Positions 37,401 through 44,824 of a DNA stretch of 64,000 nucleotides are shown here, in pieces. The stretch lies in the NCBI GenBank assembly GCA_947177775.1, contig CAMWVS010000001.1:62001-126000 (forward strand). Reading direction: 5' to 3'. How positions within the stretch are numbered: position 1 is the first letter of the stretch; each line of letters opens with the position of its first letter. The translations under genes and the position numbers were made by a program. The notes beneath the pieces are model-generated. The model was not told where the DNA came from, ran no database searches, and was given only the letters and a program-made list of their open reading frames with translations. The stretch is from an uncultured Prevotella sp. GTDB lineage: Bacteria > Bacteroidota > Bacteroidia > Bacteroidales > Bacteroidaceae.

Positions 37401-38162
37401 TATGACCGACGCCTCGACAGGAAAATCCTGCTCTTCAAAATCAGGGCAGATATAGTCGGAAGTGTCTATCCGTGCCCCTATGGCACCGAGATGGGCGGTC
37501 ACCGCCTGTTCCATTTCGACCTGCACGTCACGGTTGGCAGGATTGACATAGTCAAACTGCTTGACGCCGCTGGCCCTCAGATCAGTTTCCTCTTCCGTGT
37601 AGAGATATTCGTTGATGTGGAACAGCTGACCCTCACGGCTGAGAAACAGCCGCAAGTCATAGAGTCCGGCATATTCGTAGGACACCGACGCCGCTTCCGC
37701 CGCATAACGGTGGAGCAGCTCTGTTTTGACGAGCAGGAGCGAGCCGAAATCGAAATCATCCCGCACGCTGCCTTCCTGATAGTCTATCACGGGATGGGCC
37801 ATGCGCTCTCCCTGACGTATTTCCCAGTGGTCGCTGTAGACCATGGCCGCACCTGAATCTGCCGCCACACGCAACAGTCGCTGCAAAGCGTCCTGACCGA
37901 GATCAAGCTCCACAGGGCGCGTGAGCATCAGAACATATTCTGCCGTGGCACGCGCGGCCACCTCACGCAGTGTTTCCGAAGATGTCATACGACCGGCAGC
38001 CATCACCGCGCACCCCTCCGGCACGCCTCCGTCGGCTGCCTGCTCGGGCGTCATCACCAATGTTATGTCATGCACCGTCCGGCTGTCGCGCAACACCGTC
38101 ACCAGCGGAGCCATACCGCCGGAGGCTGCACAAGCCATAAAACAGTCTATTTTTCCTCTCAT
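34401..38162 (-). CDS. three-module protein: GT2-like, HIT-like phosphorylase (DUF4922), SpoIID/LytB
   Basis: A 1253-residue protein with no signal peptide. Residues about 1-240 look like a degenerate GT2-type fold. Residues 250-465 are a family 2 glycosyltransferase ([51 protein letters not shown]). Residues about 530-820 match DUF4922, a HIT-superfamily nucleotidyltransferase/phosphorylase-like domain with HAHFQAG (642-648) and [13 protein letters not shown]. Residues about 830-1253 are SpoIID/LytB ([43 protein letters not shown]). SpoIID proteins are lytic transglycosylases acting on stripped peptidoglycan; normally they are exported. ATG 38162 follows a TAACTTTG promoter (38278-38285). 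Role with AmpG is inferred. Confidence 0.88.
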   Translation of the reverse strand: MRGKIDCFMACAASGGMAPLVTVLRDSRTVHDITLVMTPEQAADGGVPEGCAVMAAGRMTSSETLREVAARATAEYVLMLTRPVELDLGQDALQRLLRVAADSGAAMVYSDHWEIRQGERMAHPVIDYQEGSVRDDFDFGSLLLVKTELLHRYAAEAASVSYEYAGLYDLRLFLSREGQLFHINEYLYTEEETDLRASGVKQFDYVNPANRDVQVEMEQAVTAHLGAIGARIDTSDYICPDFEEQDFPVEASVIIPVRNRVKTIADAIGSALNQKTDFPYNVIVVDNHSTDGTTEAIQAMMNDGSLVHIIPSRTDLGIGGCWNVAVGDSRCGRFAVQLDSDDLYSSEHTLQKIVDAFRSQKAAMVVGSYRMCDFELNTLPPGLIAHREWTDENGPNNALRINGLGAPRAFFTPLLRQIQLPNTSYGEDYALGLIFSRRYRIGRIYDELYLCRRWSGNSDAALSVDRINANNLYKDRLRTLEISARRRMLQGKADIQADSSLHRFFNRQLETWDDTRRRYRELQSVVTRELQGDTFTFVAQHNPARIVSTGASIDSRTIAARPCFLCEANRPAAQQKKIIDDRFELLVNPFPILPMHFTIPARSHRPQLIRGDYGEIYRLLDDYPDQTVFYNGPRCGASAPDHAHFQAGTSGVLPLQREWQRLCRNLVPVVEEDGEGNGVWQVADYPCAALLIHTATSEAGERLFGYVYDALPQDEDEMEPGMNIVAWRTSDGYVSVILPRSKHRPACYSAEGDDRFLVSPGALDMAGLIITPREEDYVRLTSEKAIAILREVSLTDDDMGAVTERIRRNATAASASGQSSNGSSASSPEFFAGAGCPSNPEVNVGIVSGSRICFALNGAYTAKGETISGEQSVEFSEGGILWNGSLYRELTFTPQSAEASFSLHDVVIGVHFHWERKETQVFGGTLRLVVEADRITAINQLPVEDYLTSVISSEMKATSSVEFLKAHAVISRSWLLAQMDKRRRLKDGHDSFFSFIKKDDELIRWYDREDHTIFDVCADDHCQRYQGITRANNRAVAEAVKATRGQILTYGDEICDARFSKCCGGVTEEFQYCWEDTPKPYLVSIRDCDQSGHDFCDTKDPAILSQVLNDYDCETPDFYRWRVEYTQEQMARLVSTNMKDDFGDIIDLIPLERGRSGRISRMKIVGSKKTFTIGKELEIRRTLSESHLYSSAFEVERLDIADGVPGRFVLNGSGWGHGVGLCQIGAAVMGARGYTYDNILLHYYRGAVITKAY

Positions 38163-38277
38163 GATTCGTTTTCTTATTATTAGGTTTCTCCGTCGGGTGT
38201 CCACCACCCTGCTATTATATATAATAATATGTGTAAGCCAGGACGAACTTGTTCGTCACGGCCGACATTATTTCCTG

Positions 38278-38309
38278 CAAAGTTAACCGATAAATCTGAC
38301 AAATGCAAA
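38278..38309 (-). promoter_or_regulatory. promoter of the three-module/AmpG operon
   Basis: On the minus strand -33 TTTG at 38309-38306 and -7 TAACTTTG at 38285-38278; leader of about 110 bases. Confidence 0.7.
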
Positions 38310-38359
38310 AGTTAGCCCGTCAAACATCGGATGCCCATGCGAGAATATCAAACGAATTG

Positions 38360-38574
38360 GGGTCAATCCGAAAATCCTGTGGGTATTATTATGTTAATAG
38401 CCTAAAATAATCTATCTTTGCGGTTATCTTTTGAAGTGACTCAGGACTTTCCTCTGCGTGGCAAGCCTGCTTATCTCCATGTAAGACATCGTCGCTGGTA
38501 TGACAAGTCTACCAGTGAAACTTTTTCGGACTGACCCTAAATTTAACATACCCACAGGATTTTCGGATTGACCC
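38360..38574. mobile_element. 215-bp MITE-like relic with 26-bp terminal inverted repeats
   Basis: Both ends carry GGGTCAATCCGAAAATCC followed by TGTGGGTA, perfectly inverted over 26 bases. The inside holds a TATCTTTG box and a short frame (38436-38534) reading DFPLRGKPAYLHVRHRRWYD then KSTSETFSD and stop. This resembles the N-terminal region of ISAon1-type transposases as I remember them. A second, inner end-like sequence (GGGTCAGTCCGAAAAAGT, reverse strand, about 38521-38538) suggests nested or recombined ends. No target-site duplication is evident. It is an internally deleted insertion sequence. Confidence 0.75.
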
Positions 38575-38655
38575 GTTATTAAGCGTATCAACCGTTATGA
38601 ACAGACATCCTGTTCGGAATTTATGAAATAAATCTGTTTTTAGGTATAAAAACAA

Positions 38656-38681
38656 AAAGAGGATACCAAAGTATCCTCTTT
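38656..38681 (-). terminator. terminator after tRNA-Asp
   Basis: AAAGAGGATAC/GTATCCTCTTT with a 4-base loop; on the minus strand followed by TTGTTTTT. Confidence 0.9.
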
Positions 38682-38685
38682 CTTG

Positions 38686-38759
38686 CGGTGCGTACGGGAC
38701 TCGAACCCGTGACCCCATGCGTGACAGGCATGTATTCTAACCAACTGAACTAACGCACC
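38686..38759 (-). tRNA. tRNA-Asp (anticodon GTC)
   Basis: A 74-base cloverleaf on the minus strand: acceptor GGTGCGT paired with ACGCACC, anticodon stem-loop ATGCCTGTCACGCAT with GTC at the centre, T arm GGGTTCGAGTCCC. The 3' CCA is not encoded. Its own promoter (38809-38840) and terminator (38656-38681) make it a single-gene unit. Mobile-element debris lies on both sides, so this could be an integration neighbourhood. Confidence 0.97.
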
Positions 38760-39111
38760 ATTTTATTTCTTTTCTCGGAAGCATCGCCATGTTTCTCGAT
38801 TGCGGGTGCAAAGGTAGTGAGTTTTTCGGTAACCACCAAATTTTTCGGCAAGAAAATGCAGAAAAAGATTAAAAAAGTTGTTTTTCTATGCTTTTCATGC
38901 GTTTCGAGCGAGAGAAACGGGGGGTCGGAGAGTTTCATGCAACAGCGGATTTGTGGACCAACTACAGCGTGGATTGGCATTATCCATAGACAGTCCGTTT
39001 TGACGTCCGGACGCAGAAGCGAGACGATTTTTCTGAAAACCAGGAAAACAAAGATGCAACTATAAGGACAAAGTATCTTCGCGTACCGGCATCTTTACAT
39101 TGAAAAAGAAT
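38760..39111. other. tRNA promoter region and flank, no gene
   Basis: Holds the tRNA promoter; the rest shows no credible coding frame or strong hairpin up to the start of repeat copy B. Confidence 0.5.
38809..38840 (-). promoter_or_regulatory. promoter of tRNA-Asp
   Basis: On the minus strand -33 TTTG at 38840-38837 and -7 TACCTTTG at 38816-38809, 24 bases apart. Confidence 0.7.
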
Positions 39112-39498
39112 TGTTAAAAACTCGGAATTAAGCGGACAAATGCCTTCAAATCCTTGCGATATTCTGAAATGAAAATCATTTGGCCGCAAATTCGCGAGTT
39201 TTGCGCGTGCATCTTTTTCCTCCTGAACAACAGTGCGTTACAACAAAATCAGCAAAAGTGTGCAATAAAATCGGCAGAAAACTTCTGCCGTAAGGGCCTT
39301 ACGAGGTTGCAACGGAGCCCTCGTTGCATTGCAACGGTGGCCCCGTTATGATGCGAAAGCGGCCCCGTTGCAGACCCGGGAGGGCCTCCTTGGTCTGCAA
39401 CGACAGAAAAACAGGAGACTGACGGCGGCAAAATGTCAAGATTCCAGCCTTGCCGCTCTCCAGAATTAAAATTTTCAAGTGTTAAATTCCGTGATATT
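39112..39498 (-). repeat. 387-bp dispersed repeat, copy B
   Basis: Reverse-complement partner of 9130-9516. Conserved blocks read on the minus strand include CGGGGCCGCTTTCGCATCA, ACGGGGCCACCGTTGCAA, TAAGGCCCTTACGGCAGA and ATGCACGCGCAAAACTCGCG. The flanks of the two copies are unrelated, so the ends are defined to within a few bases. Confidence 0.85.
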
Positions 39499-39697
39499 AT
39501 TGCGACAGTGAGAAAACAACATGAAACCCAACCAACACTGAAAACCCAACCCTCCCAAAGGGATGAAGCCTGATATGCCTTTTTCCTTGTAACAGCAATT
39601 GCCATTCATCATTCTCTTCAAGGAATACTTCTATGTTCTCGATGCCCGTAACCATCTTTACGACATCATCAGTTATCATATTGGCTGACTTTCGCAT
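39497..39697 (-). CDS. short orphan ORF next to repeat copy B
   Basis: A 66-codon frame, MITDDVVKMVTGIENIEVFL then EENDEWQLLLQGKRHIRL and a hydrophobic tail, stopping at the edge of the 387-bp repeat. The first half looks like a real N-terminus; the second half runs through the dispersed 37-base motif at 39561-39597 and may be fortuitous. It starts 9 bases after the preceding small gene, so it could be a co-transcribed but truncated gene. Not recognised. Confidence 0.3.
   Translation of the reverse strand: MRKSANMITDDVVKMVTGIENIEVFLEENDEWQLLLQGKRHIRLHPFGRVGFSVLVGFHVVFSLSQ
39561..39597. repeat. 37-bp motif, copy 1
   Basis: Core TGATATGCCTTTTTCCTTG then TAACAGCA. The same sequence occurs at 43564-43601 with three differences and, partly, at 43633-43660. 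Copies 1 and 2 are direct repeats enclosing the mcrBC region. Confidence 0.75.
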
Positions 39698-39705
39698 GAC
39701 AATAA

Positions 39706-40038
39706 TTACATATTGATATACTTCACTGGATTCTGGCTTTTGCCATAGAAAGCAGTTACATCTTTTCCAATGTAAGTGGTATGTTCATCCTCAACCCCCA
39801 AAAATTCACTCCGTCCAATGTGGTTCGGATCTTCCGTATATTTCCAGTCAACAGGATTATATACTTCTTCCACAATACCGTTGACGATTGCCAGTACATG
39901 AGTAGCCTTTCTTGCGCGAGTTATATCAACCTTCCAATACTTACGAGTCATCTCATACAGATTCTCCCTTTTCACTTTCCCTACTTTTACACACATGATG
40001 CGGTCTTCGGGATTGGGAATTAGTTCTTTCTGATTCAT
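39706..40038 (-). CDS. small protein of restriction loci, unknown function
   Basis: A 110-residue soluble protein. The segment EDRIMCVKVGKVKRENLYEM, then TRKYWKVDITRARKATHVLA and GIVEEVYNPVDWKY, with the ending GKSQNPVKYINM, is a pattern I have seen in proteins encoded beside restriction-modification systems; no biochemical role is known to me. The ATG at 40038 starts the conserved part; the extra in-frame codons upstream belong to the edge of a broken hsdR fragment. It could be an accessory part of the mcrBC system. Confidence 0.6.
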   Translation of the reverse strand: MNQKELIPNPEDRIMCVKVGKVKRENLYEMTRKYWKVDITRARKATHVLAIVNGIVEEVYNPVDWKYTEDPNHIGRSEFLGVEDEHTTYIGKDVTAFYGKSQNPVKYINM

Positions 40039-40055
40039 ATCATTATTGAATTTCT

Positions 40056-40277
40056 TTAATGAATTTGCTTGTCTGTCATCCATGGACTCAGACGTTTCAA
40101 AGCCATGCGAAGATGACGTATCAGTACGACTTCGCTCTATGACTTACGTCCAAGTGTACCTTGTCCACCAAGTACCTCATTGTCAAAAGCATACAAAGAC
40201 TTCCATCCAAGCTCTTTTTCCAAGAGTTCGGCTGTTGGTTTCTGTATCAACAGGTCTTCGATATAGTCTTTTGCCAT
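40056..40277 (-). pseudogene. N-terminal fragment of a type I restriction R subunit (hsdR)
   Basis: Reads MAKDYIEDLLIQKPTAELLE, KELGWKSLYAFDNEVLGGQG, TLGRKS, then TAG (40137-40139) where the family has Gln (CAG), then SEVVLIRHLRMALKRLSPWM and a second stop at 40056. This is the start of HsdR nuclease subunits. Everything downstream, including the translocase, is gone. It lies between mcrC and the 110-residue gene on the same strand. Confidence 0.8.
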
Positions 40278-40285
40278 AATCATAT

Positions 40286-41521
40286 TTAGTCCTTCAATGT
40301 CGGGACGGGTATTGCTATCTCGTAGAACAATACAAGTCCTTTTACGCTCTTGTTACATAATTCCTTCAACGGAACTTTGAGGAAAGGATTAATTATTCCT
40401 CTACCTTCCTTTGGATATATTATCACACAAGGAACATTTGGAAGTAGTGTCTCCTCTGATACATTATCATAGCCTAAATATTTAAGTATTTTCAAATCAC
40501 GACTATATCCACTCAACTGTCTGACAACATAAGTTTCAAGTTCTTGCTTCTCATACTTCGGAATATACTTAGTGTCGAGTATAGCCTTGAAAGATTGTGA
40601 ACGATAGAGAAAATCCGGTTTTCCTGTCAAACTGCTGAACTGATAGACAATCTTGTTCTGATAGGCCTCGTAAAGCAATCCGTAGACATAATGCTCGTAC
40701 AGCAAAGACATATCCAATATGAATGGTACAACACTGTCTTCTTGAGATGAAACCTTATTAATACTGTAGTCGAAATGCCTGAGTATTGTTTTGGCGAGTC
40801 TTATGGCTTCGGCATATTCCTTGAACAGTTTATGTCTTCTAATTAGACTTACTTCCTTCATATCTACATCGCAGTTCACATTCTCAAACTGAGCAAGGCA
40901 TTTTCTCAAAGCGAGTTTTATCTTGTCATACCGCTGATTTCCTTCGCCTATACTTTGCATCATCCTTTGTGTATAAAGAATCGCTTTCTTCAGCAACCTG
41001 TTCTCAGGAATATCCACCGAGTATTCGTCATATTCACAATAGATGCGGTCATATCGTTTGGGAATAATGTTCCTTCTTTCATTCTTCATCAATGCGATAT
41101 GTCCTTTCACCTTCTTCTGGTTCTCACTATGATGAACATATCCTCGTTTCAGAGTTTTAATTCTACTTACCACTCCGAGGAAATGGAGCATAATAAGCGG
41201 ACTTAACACGCCTTTGAGTGACGGTGCGTTGATTGAAGGTTTATCATAGTCGACTGAATAGATTTTAGAGAATGACTCCAAAGCCAAGTTAGAAGAAAAA
41301 CAAGTCATGAACATTCCAAGAAAGTCAATGTTTTCCATTCCTCGCTTTGCTGTCACTATTAAAGCCTCTTCATTGTCAACCCATTCTGCTCCAATTTTAT
41401 ACGACGCGAAGTAGCCCCATTCATCACTATTCAATGAATGGGTCCAAGAAATCAACGAGAGCTTATCATATTTCTCGTGGCGTTCTACTTTCAACTGTTC
41501 GTGTTCTTGGAGCTTATGCAT
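40286..41521 (-). CDS. mcrC: McrC-type nuclease subunit
   Basis: A 411-residue protein of the McrBC 5-methylcytosine restriction system. The C-terminal half holds the PD-(D/E)xK nuclease core: GKPDFLYRSQSFKAILDTKY gives the Asp and Asp-x-Lys residues. The N-terminal part (EWGYFASYKIGAEWVDNEEA) and the middle helices match McrC-like proteins that bind the McrB ring. Starts 5 bases after the mcrB stop, so the two form an operon. Intact. Confidence 0.88.
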   Translation of the reverse strand: MHKLQEHEQLKVERHEKYDKLSLISWTHSLNSDEWGYFASYKIGAEWVDNEEALIVTAKRGMENIDFLGMFMTCFSSNLALESFSKIYSVDYDKPSINAPSLKGVLSPLIMLHFLGVVSRIKTLKRGYVHHSENQKKVKGHIALMKNERRNIIPKRYDRIYCEYDEYSVDIPENRLLKKAILYTQRMMQSIGEGNQRYDKIKLALRKCLAQFENVNCDVDMKEVSLIRRHKLFKEYAEAIRLAKTILRHFDYSINKVSSQEDSVVPFILDMSLLYEHYVYGLLYEAYQNKIVYQFSSLTGKPDFLYRSQSFKAILDTKYIPKYEKQELETYVVRQLSGYSRDLKILKYLGYDNVSEETLLPNVPCVIIYPKEGRGIINPFLKVPLKELCNKSVKGLVLFYEIAIPVPTLKD

Positions 41522-41526
41522 TACTG

Positions 41527-42987
41527 TTATTCTATGATGTCCTCGCTTTCTGCAGTTTCGCTTTTCATTTCAAACGGCTGAAGATTTTTCCAAGCATCAA
41601 ACGCCTTTTTCTTCTCGTCATTCTTCACATTAAGAATACCATCGTTTATGTATTCGGCAATAAGTGGGATGACCTCATATTCAATCTTTGTAGCCAATTC
41701 GGTCTCATCATCTGCCATGAAATAACAATGACCTACCATTAAGTCATCAATACTCATATCACCACAGAGATGCTTAGGATCCTCGATAAATTTCTTGATG
41801 TTCTCAAACAATACAATAGCTTTCTTCTTCAGTTCTTCATTTCCCATGTCGGTGTAGCACTTTTCTACTACCGATACATCAGATTTCAATGTTATAAATG
41901 CGAAGCGACGACGGAGTGCATAATCCAACGTGCCAGTACTACGGTCTGTTGTGTTCATTGTACCGATGATGTAGAGATTGCTTGGCACTACAAAATCATC
42001 GGTTTCTCCATCATCGAAATTCTTTGAGTATGGTAATTTTACAGTTATAGGGTGAATTGTATTCTCGCCAACTCGTTTATCAGATTCGAGTAGAGTTATC
42101 AACTCTCCGAAGATTTTGGCCACATTTCCTCGATTAATCTCATCTATAATGAGAACATAGTTCTTCGCCTCTGTCTTTTCCACATTGTTATTAGTCTCTT
42201 TGTTTTTCTCTGAGAATTTCTTTATCTCTTCATAAAGAGGATAATAATAGATAGCATTTCCATGGAATTTTGACTGGCTATCATAAGCTGGTTTTATATC
42301 TAAATAACTTTTTATAGTACCTGACAAGAAATCAGCATAGTCACGAACAAACATTCTTTTTGATAGAGGTTGTGTAGAACCAGTTTCACCTTGCCCAATA
42401 AGAATACTGTTAATCTTTCCACGTGATCTTGAGATACCACGCATCTTCATTTTGCTCTTAGGGTGCAACATGATAGCAGCATCCTCACCATTACAAGCCA
42501 ACTTTGCCAGTTCTTGTTCTACAAAGAAACAATAACTGTCAAAGAGTTCTTCGTAGTTTACTTGTTGAATTGTTGCGGTCGAAGATCGTCTAAGATTTTC
42601 TAAAGCATCATTGCATATCTGCTTGAAAATCCCATCATCTACGCGATACTCCATGCCAATCACATTCCCATCTTTATCCTTAACAGGAAATGGTTTTAGA
42701 CCTTCTACAAAGTCTTCATATTCCATTGATTGATGAAACGTACAAAATGCAATCTGGTGTTTCTTCCGCAACTCCTCATATCGTTCCATCACAGCCTTGT
42801 GGTTGGTTAAATCAACATCTGTCACACCGATTACCGATAGTGCAATGGCTGCTGTATTATAGGTTTTTCCTGTACCAGGAGCACCTTGAAGGATGATATT
42901 CTTTTTCTGCTGAAGAAGAGTTGCATATTTGCTGATATCGTTAAGCATAGTTTTATCTGATTCTGATAAAGTTATTGTTTTCTCCAT
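41527..42987 (-). CDS. mcrB: McrB-type AAA+ GTPase
   Basis: A 486-residue motor of the McrBC restriction system. Walker A is GAPGTGKT at residues 35-42; Walker B with the McrB signature is YVLIIDEINRGNVAKIFGEL; MNTTDRSTGTLDYALRRRF carries the Asp/Arg sensor positions. Unlike E. coli McrB there is no N-terminal methyl-DNA-binding domain: the AAA+ core begins almost at once, so target recognition must lie elsewhere. ATG 42987 is used; a GTG four codons upstream also exists. The gene start overlaps the remains of a broken XRE gene. Confidence 0.9.
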   Translation of the reverse strand: MEKTITLSESDKTMLNDISKYATLLQQKKNIILQGAPGTGKTYNTAAIALSVIGVTDVDLTNHKAVMERYEELRKKHQIAFCTFHQSMEYEDFVEGLKPFPVKDKDGNVIGMEYRVDDGIFKQICNDALENLRRSSTATIQQVNYEELFDSYCFFVEQELAKLACNGEDAAIMLHPKSKMKMRGISRSRGKINSILIGQGETGSTQPLSKRMFVRDYADFLSGTIKSYLDIKPAYDSQSKFHGNAIYYYPLYEEIKKFSEKNKETNNNVEKTEAKNYVLIIDEINRGNVAKIFGELITLLESDKRVGENTIHPITVKLPYSKNFDDGETDDFVVPSNLYIIGTMNTTDRSTGTLDYALRRRFAFITLKSDVSVVEKCYTDMGNEELKKKAIVLFENIKKFIEDPKHLCGDMSIDDLMVGHCYFMADDETELATKIEYEVIPLIAEYINDGILNVKNDEKKKAFDAWKNLQPFEMKSETAESEDIIE

Positions 42988-43185
42988 TTCTCCCCCCACT
43001 GTCCATACTTGGAAATAATAGTTGGTGCAATCTTTTTGATAGTCTCCAATGAAGGCTGTGCTTTATTGGTACACCACTTGCTGATAGTTGCAGGGTCTTT
43101 TTCCATTTGTTATGCTAACCATTTTGCTGTTTTTATGCTGTTCAGCAAGCACCACTTTCAATCTATTGAGGTCGTTTTTTGCCAT
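42972..43185 (-). pseudogene. broken XRE-type regulator upstream of mcrB
   Basis: Frame 1 reads MAKNDLNRLKVVLAEQHKNS K; after one extra A in an AAAA run (near 43119-43124) the other frame continues WLA, stop TAA (likely from GAA), QMEKDPATISKWCTNKAQPS and LETIKKIAP. Together they make a Cro/C1 helix-turn-helix. So the gene has at least a +1 insertion and a nonsense codon. A TATTTTTG box lies at 43246-43253. It probably once controlled mcrBC. Confidence 0.75.
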
Positions 43186-43253
43186 TTTGCGAAAATTTTA
43201 TGGGGTAAAAATACTATTTTTCCATGTAAAACGTGCAAGAATAAACAAAAATA

Positions 43254-43563
43254 TGACAAAATGCAGCCATTTTCTTTGATCTTTAGTTCAATCGAGACTA
43301 ATAAATCGCAAAATCAATACCAATAGATGTAAGATTGAAAGCTACAGCTAAAATCAAGACAGTGATTTGTCACAAACCTTATCCCCAATTTAAGTACCAA
43401 GTTTAGATATCGAAGCGTATAAGCAATTCAATATAATCATTCCACAATCACCAATATGGTGAATTTTCTAAAATTGCCCTCAGAGTTATTACTACTTTGT
43501 TATCCAACAAATCAACATATCTATATAACTATCTTATAATCAACACTAATATACAATCCTATA
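43254..43563. other. AT-rich intergenic, no gene
   Basis: About 310 bases without coding character on either strand. Probably decayed DNA of the defence island. Confidence 0.5.
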
Positions 43564-43601
43564 GGATAAAAGCCAGATATGCCTTTTTCCTTGTAACAGC
43601 A
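43564..43601. repeat. 37-bp motif, copy 2
   Basis: AGATATGCCTTTTTCCTTG followed by TAACAGCA, direct copy of 39561-39597. Confidence 0.75.
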
Positions 43602-43632
43602 TTACAGTCAACGCTGACATGGGACAATATAA

Positions 43633-43686
43633 GGGATAAAAGCCTGATATGCCTTATACCCTTGTGAGCATCAATGGCATATCAGG
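43633..43686. repeat. related hairpin motif, copy 3
   Basis: GGATAAAAGCCTGATATGCC starts it and the exact inverted partner GGCATATCAGG (43676-43686) closes an 11-bp stem. The left half repeats the 37-bp motif up to TGATATGCCTT. Confidence 0.7.
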
Positions 43687-43804
43687 ACCACCTTCTGACC
43701 TGAACTATATGCACTTAAAGCCACAAAGAGATGCGGGCTGCCTGATATCATTAACATTTAATGAAACCCGCCTAATGCTTTTGTTTTAATTTTATGGACA
43801 TTTA

Positions 43805-43835
43805 TTTGCCGTTACGCAGAAATTAACTAACTTTG
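43805..43835 (+). promoter_or_regulatory. promoter of kdsA
   Basis: -33 TTTG at 43805-43808 and -7 TAACTTTG at 43828-43835, 23 bases apart; leader only about 20 bases. Confidence 0.75.
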
Positions 43836-43861
43836 CATGTGTTATTATACATTATTAAAAT

Positions 43862-44617
43862 ATGAAGAATACGATTATTGCCGGCCCGTGTGTCATCGAG
43901 TCGGAAGAACTGCTCGACACGGTGGCCCGCGAGCTGGTCAGAATAAACAGTCTGACGGGTGCCGACATCATATTCAAAGCCTCCTTCGACAAGGCCAACC
44001 GGACGTCCATAAGTTCGTTCAGAGGTCCTGGTCTGGAACGCGGAATGAAAATGCTTGGCGACATCAAGAGCCGCTATGGGCTCAAAATTCTGACCGACAT
44101 ACACGAGAGCTGGCAGGCAGGGCCGGTGGCCGACGTGGCCGACGTACTCCAGATTCCGGCGTTCCTCTGCCGTCAGACCGACCTACTTGTGGCTGCGGCG
44201 CGCACGGGACGCACGGTCAACATCAAGAAAGCCCAGTTCCTGAGCGGCCATGACATGCACTTCCCGGTTGAGAAAGCCCGCGACGCCGGTGCCAAGGAGG
44301 TCTGGCTGACGGAACGCGGCAACATACACGGATATAACAATCTGGTGGTAGACTTCCGCAATATCCCCGACATGCTCGAAATCGTGCCCACGGTCATCAT
44401 GGACTGCACCCACAGCGTACAGCGCCCGGGAGGCGACGGCGGAAAGACCGGAGGCGACAGACGCTTCGTCCCGCAGATGGCAATGGCGGCGAAGGCTTTC
44501 GGAGCTACGGGCTATTTCTTTGAGGTCCATCCCGATCCGGACCGCGGACTGAGCGACGCGGCCAACATGCTGGAACTGGCAAAGCTGGAAAGTCTTGTCC
44601 GCAGGCTGATGGAATGA
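43862..44617 (+). CDS. kdsA: Kdo-8-phosphate synthase (metal-dependent type)
   Basis: A 251-residue enzyme condensing arabinose 5-phosphate and PEP to Kdo-8-phosphate for LPS. Motifs: IIAGPCVIES, FKASFDKANRTSISSFRGPG, FLCRQTDL, GNIHGYNNLVVD, VIMDCTHSVQRPGG and FEVHPDPDRGLSD. Cys10 in AGPCVIES marks the metal-dependent class (as in Aquifex); the E. coli-type enzyme has Asn at that place. Own promoter just upstream. First gene of a probable operon with kdsD, 207 bases downstream. Confidence 0.95.
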   Translation: MKNTIIAGPCVIESEELLDTVARELVRINSLTGADIIFKASFDKANRTSISSFRGPGLERGMKMLGDIKSRYGLKILTDIHESWQAGPVADVADVLQIPAFLCRQTDLLVAAARTGRTVNIKKAQFLSGHDMHFPVEKARDAGAKEVWLTERGNIHGYNNLVVDFRNIPDMLEIVPTVIMDCTHSVQRPGGDGGKTGGDRRFVPQMAMAAKAFGATGYFFEVHPDPDRGLSDAANMLELAKLESLVRRLME

Positions 44618-44824
44618 CCAGAAGACACCGCCGCAGTTCTCCGTCCGAAGAATGACAGACCGACATCTGACGACAGGAAGAAACATGGAGAACAGGCGAA
44701 AAGGGACTAAGACATGAAGAATTCATAACCAAAACAAAGAAAATCACCCCGAAAAAATCCACGGGCATCTCCCATCGGAGGGAAAGCGGTCAGATTGGAA
44801 TGTCTGTAGAGGGGCCATATCACT

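Noticed and set aside
34401..38207. Start of the three-module protein at 38207
   Set aside because: That codon is GTG and the added 15 residues are unlike the rest; ATG 38162 is preferred.
39112..39498. Insertion sequence with its own transposase
   Set aside because: No transposase-like frame in either copy and no terminal inverted repeats at the ends.
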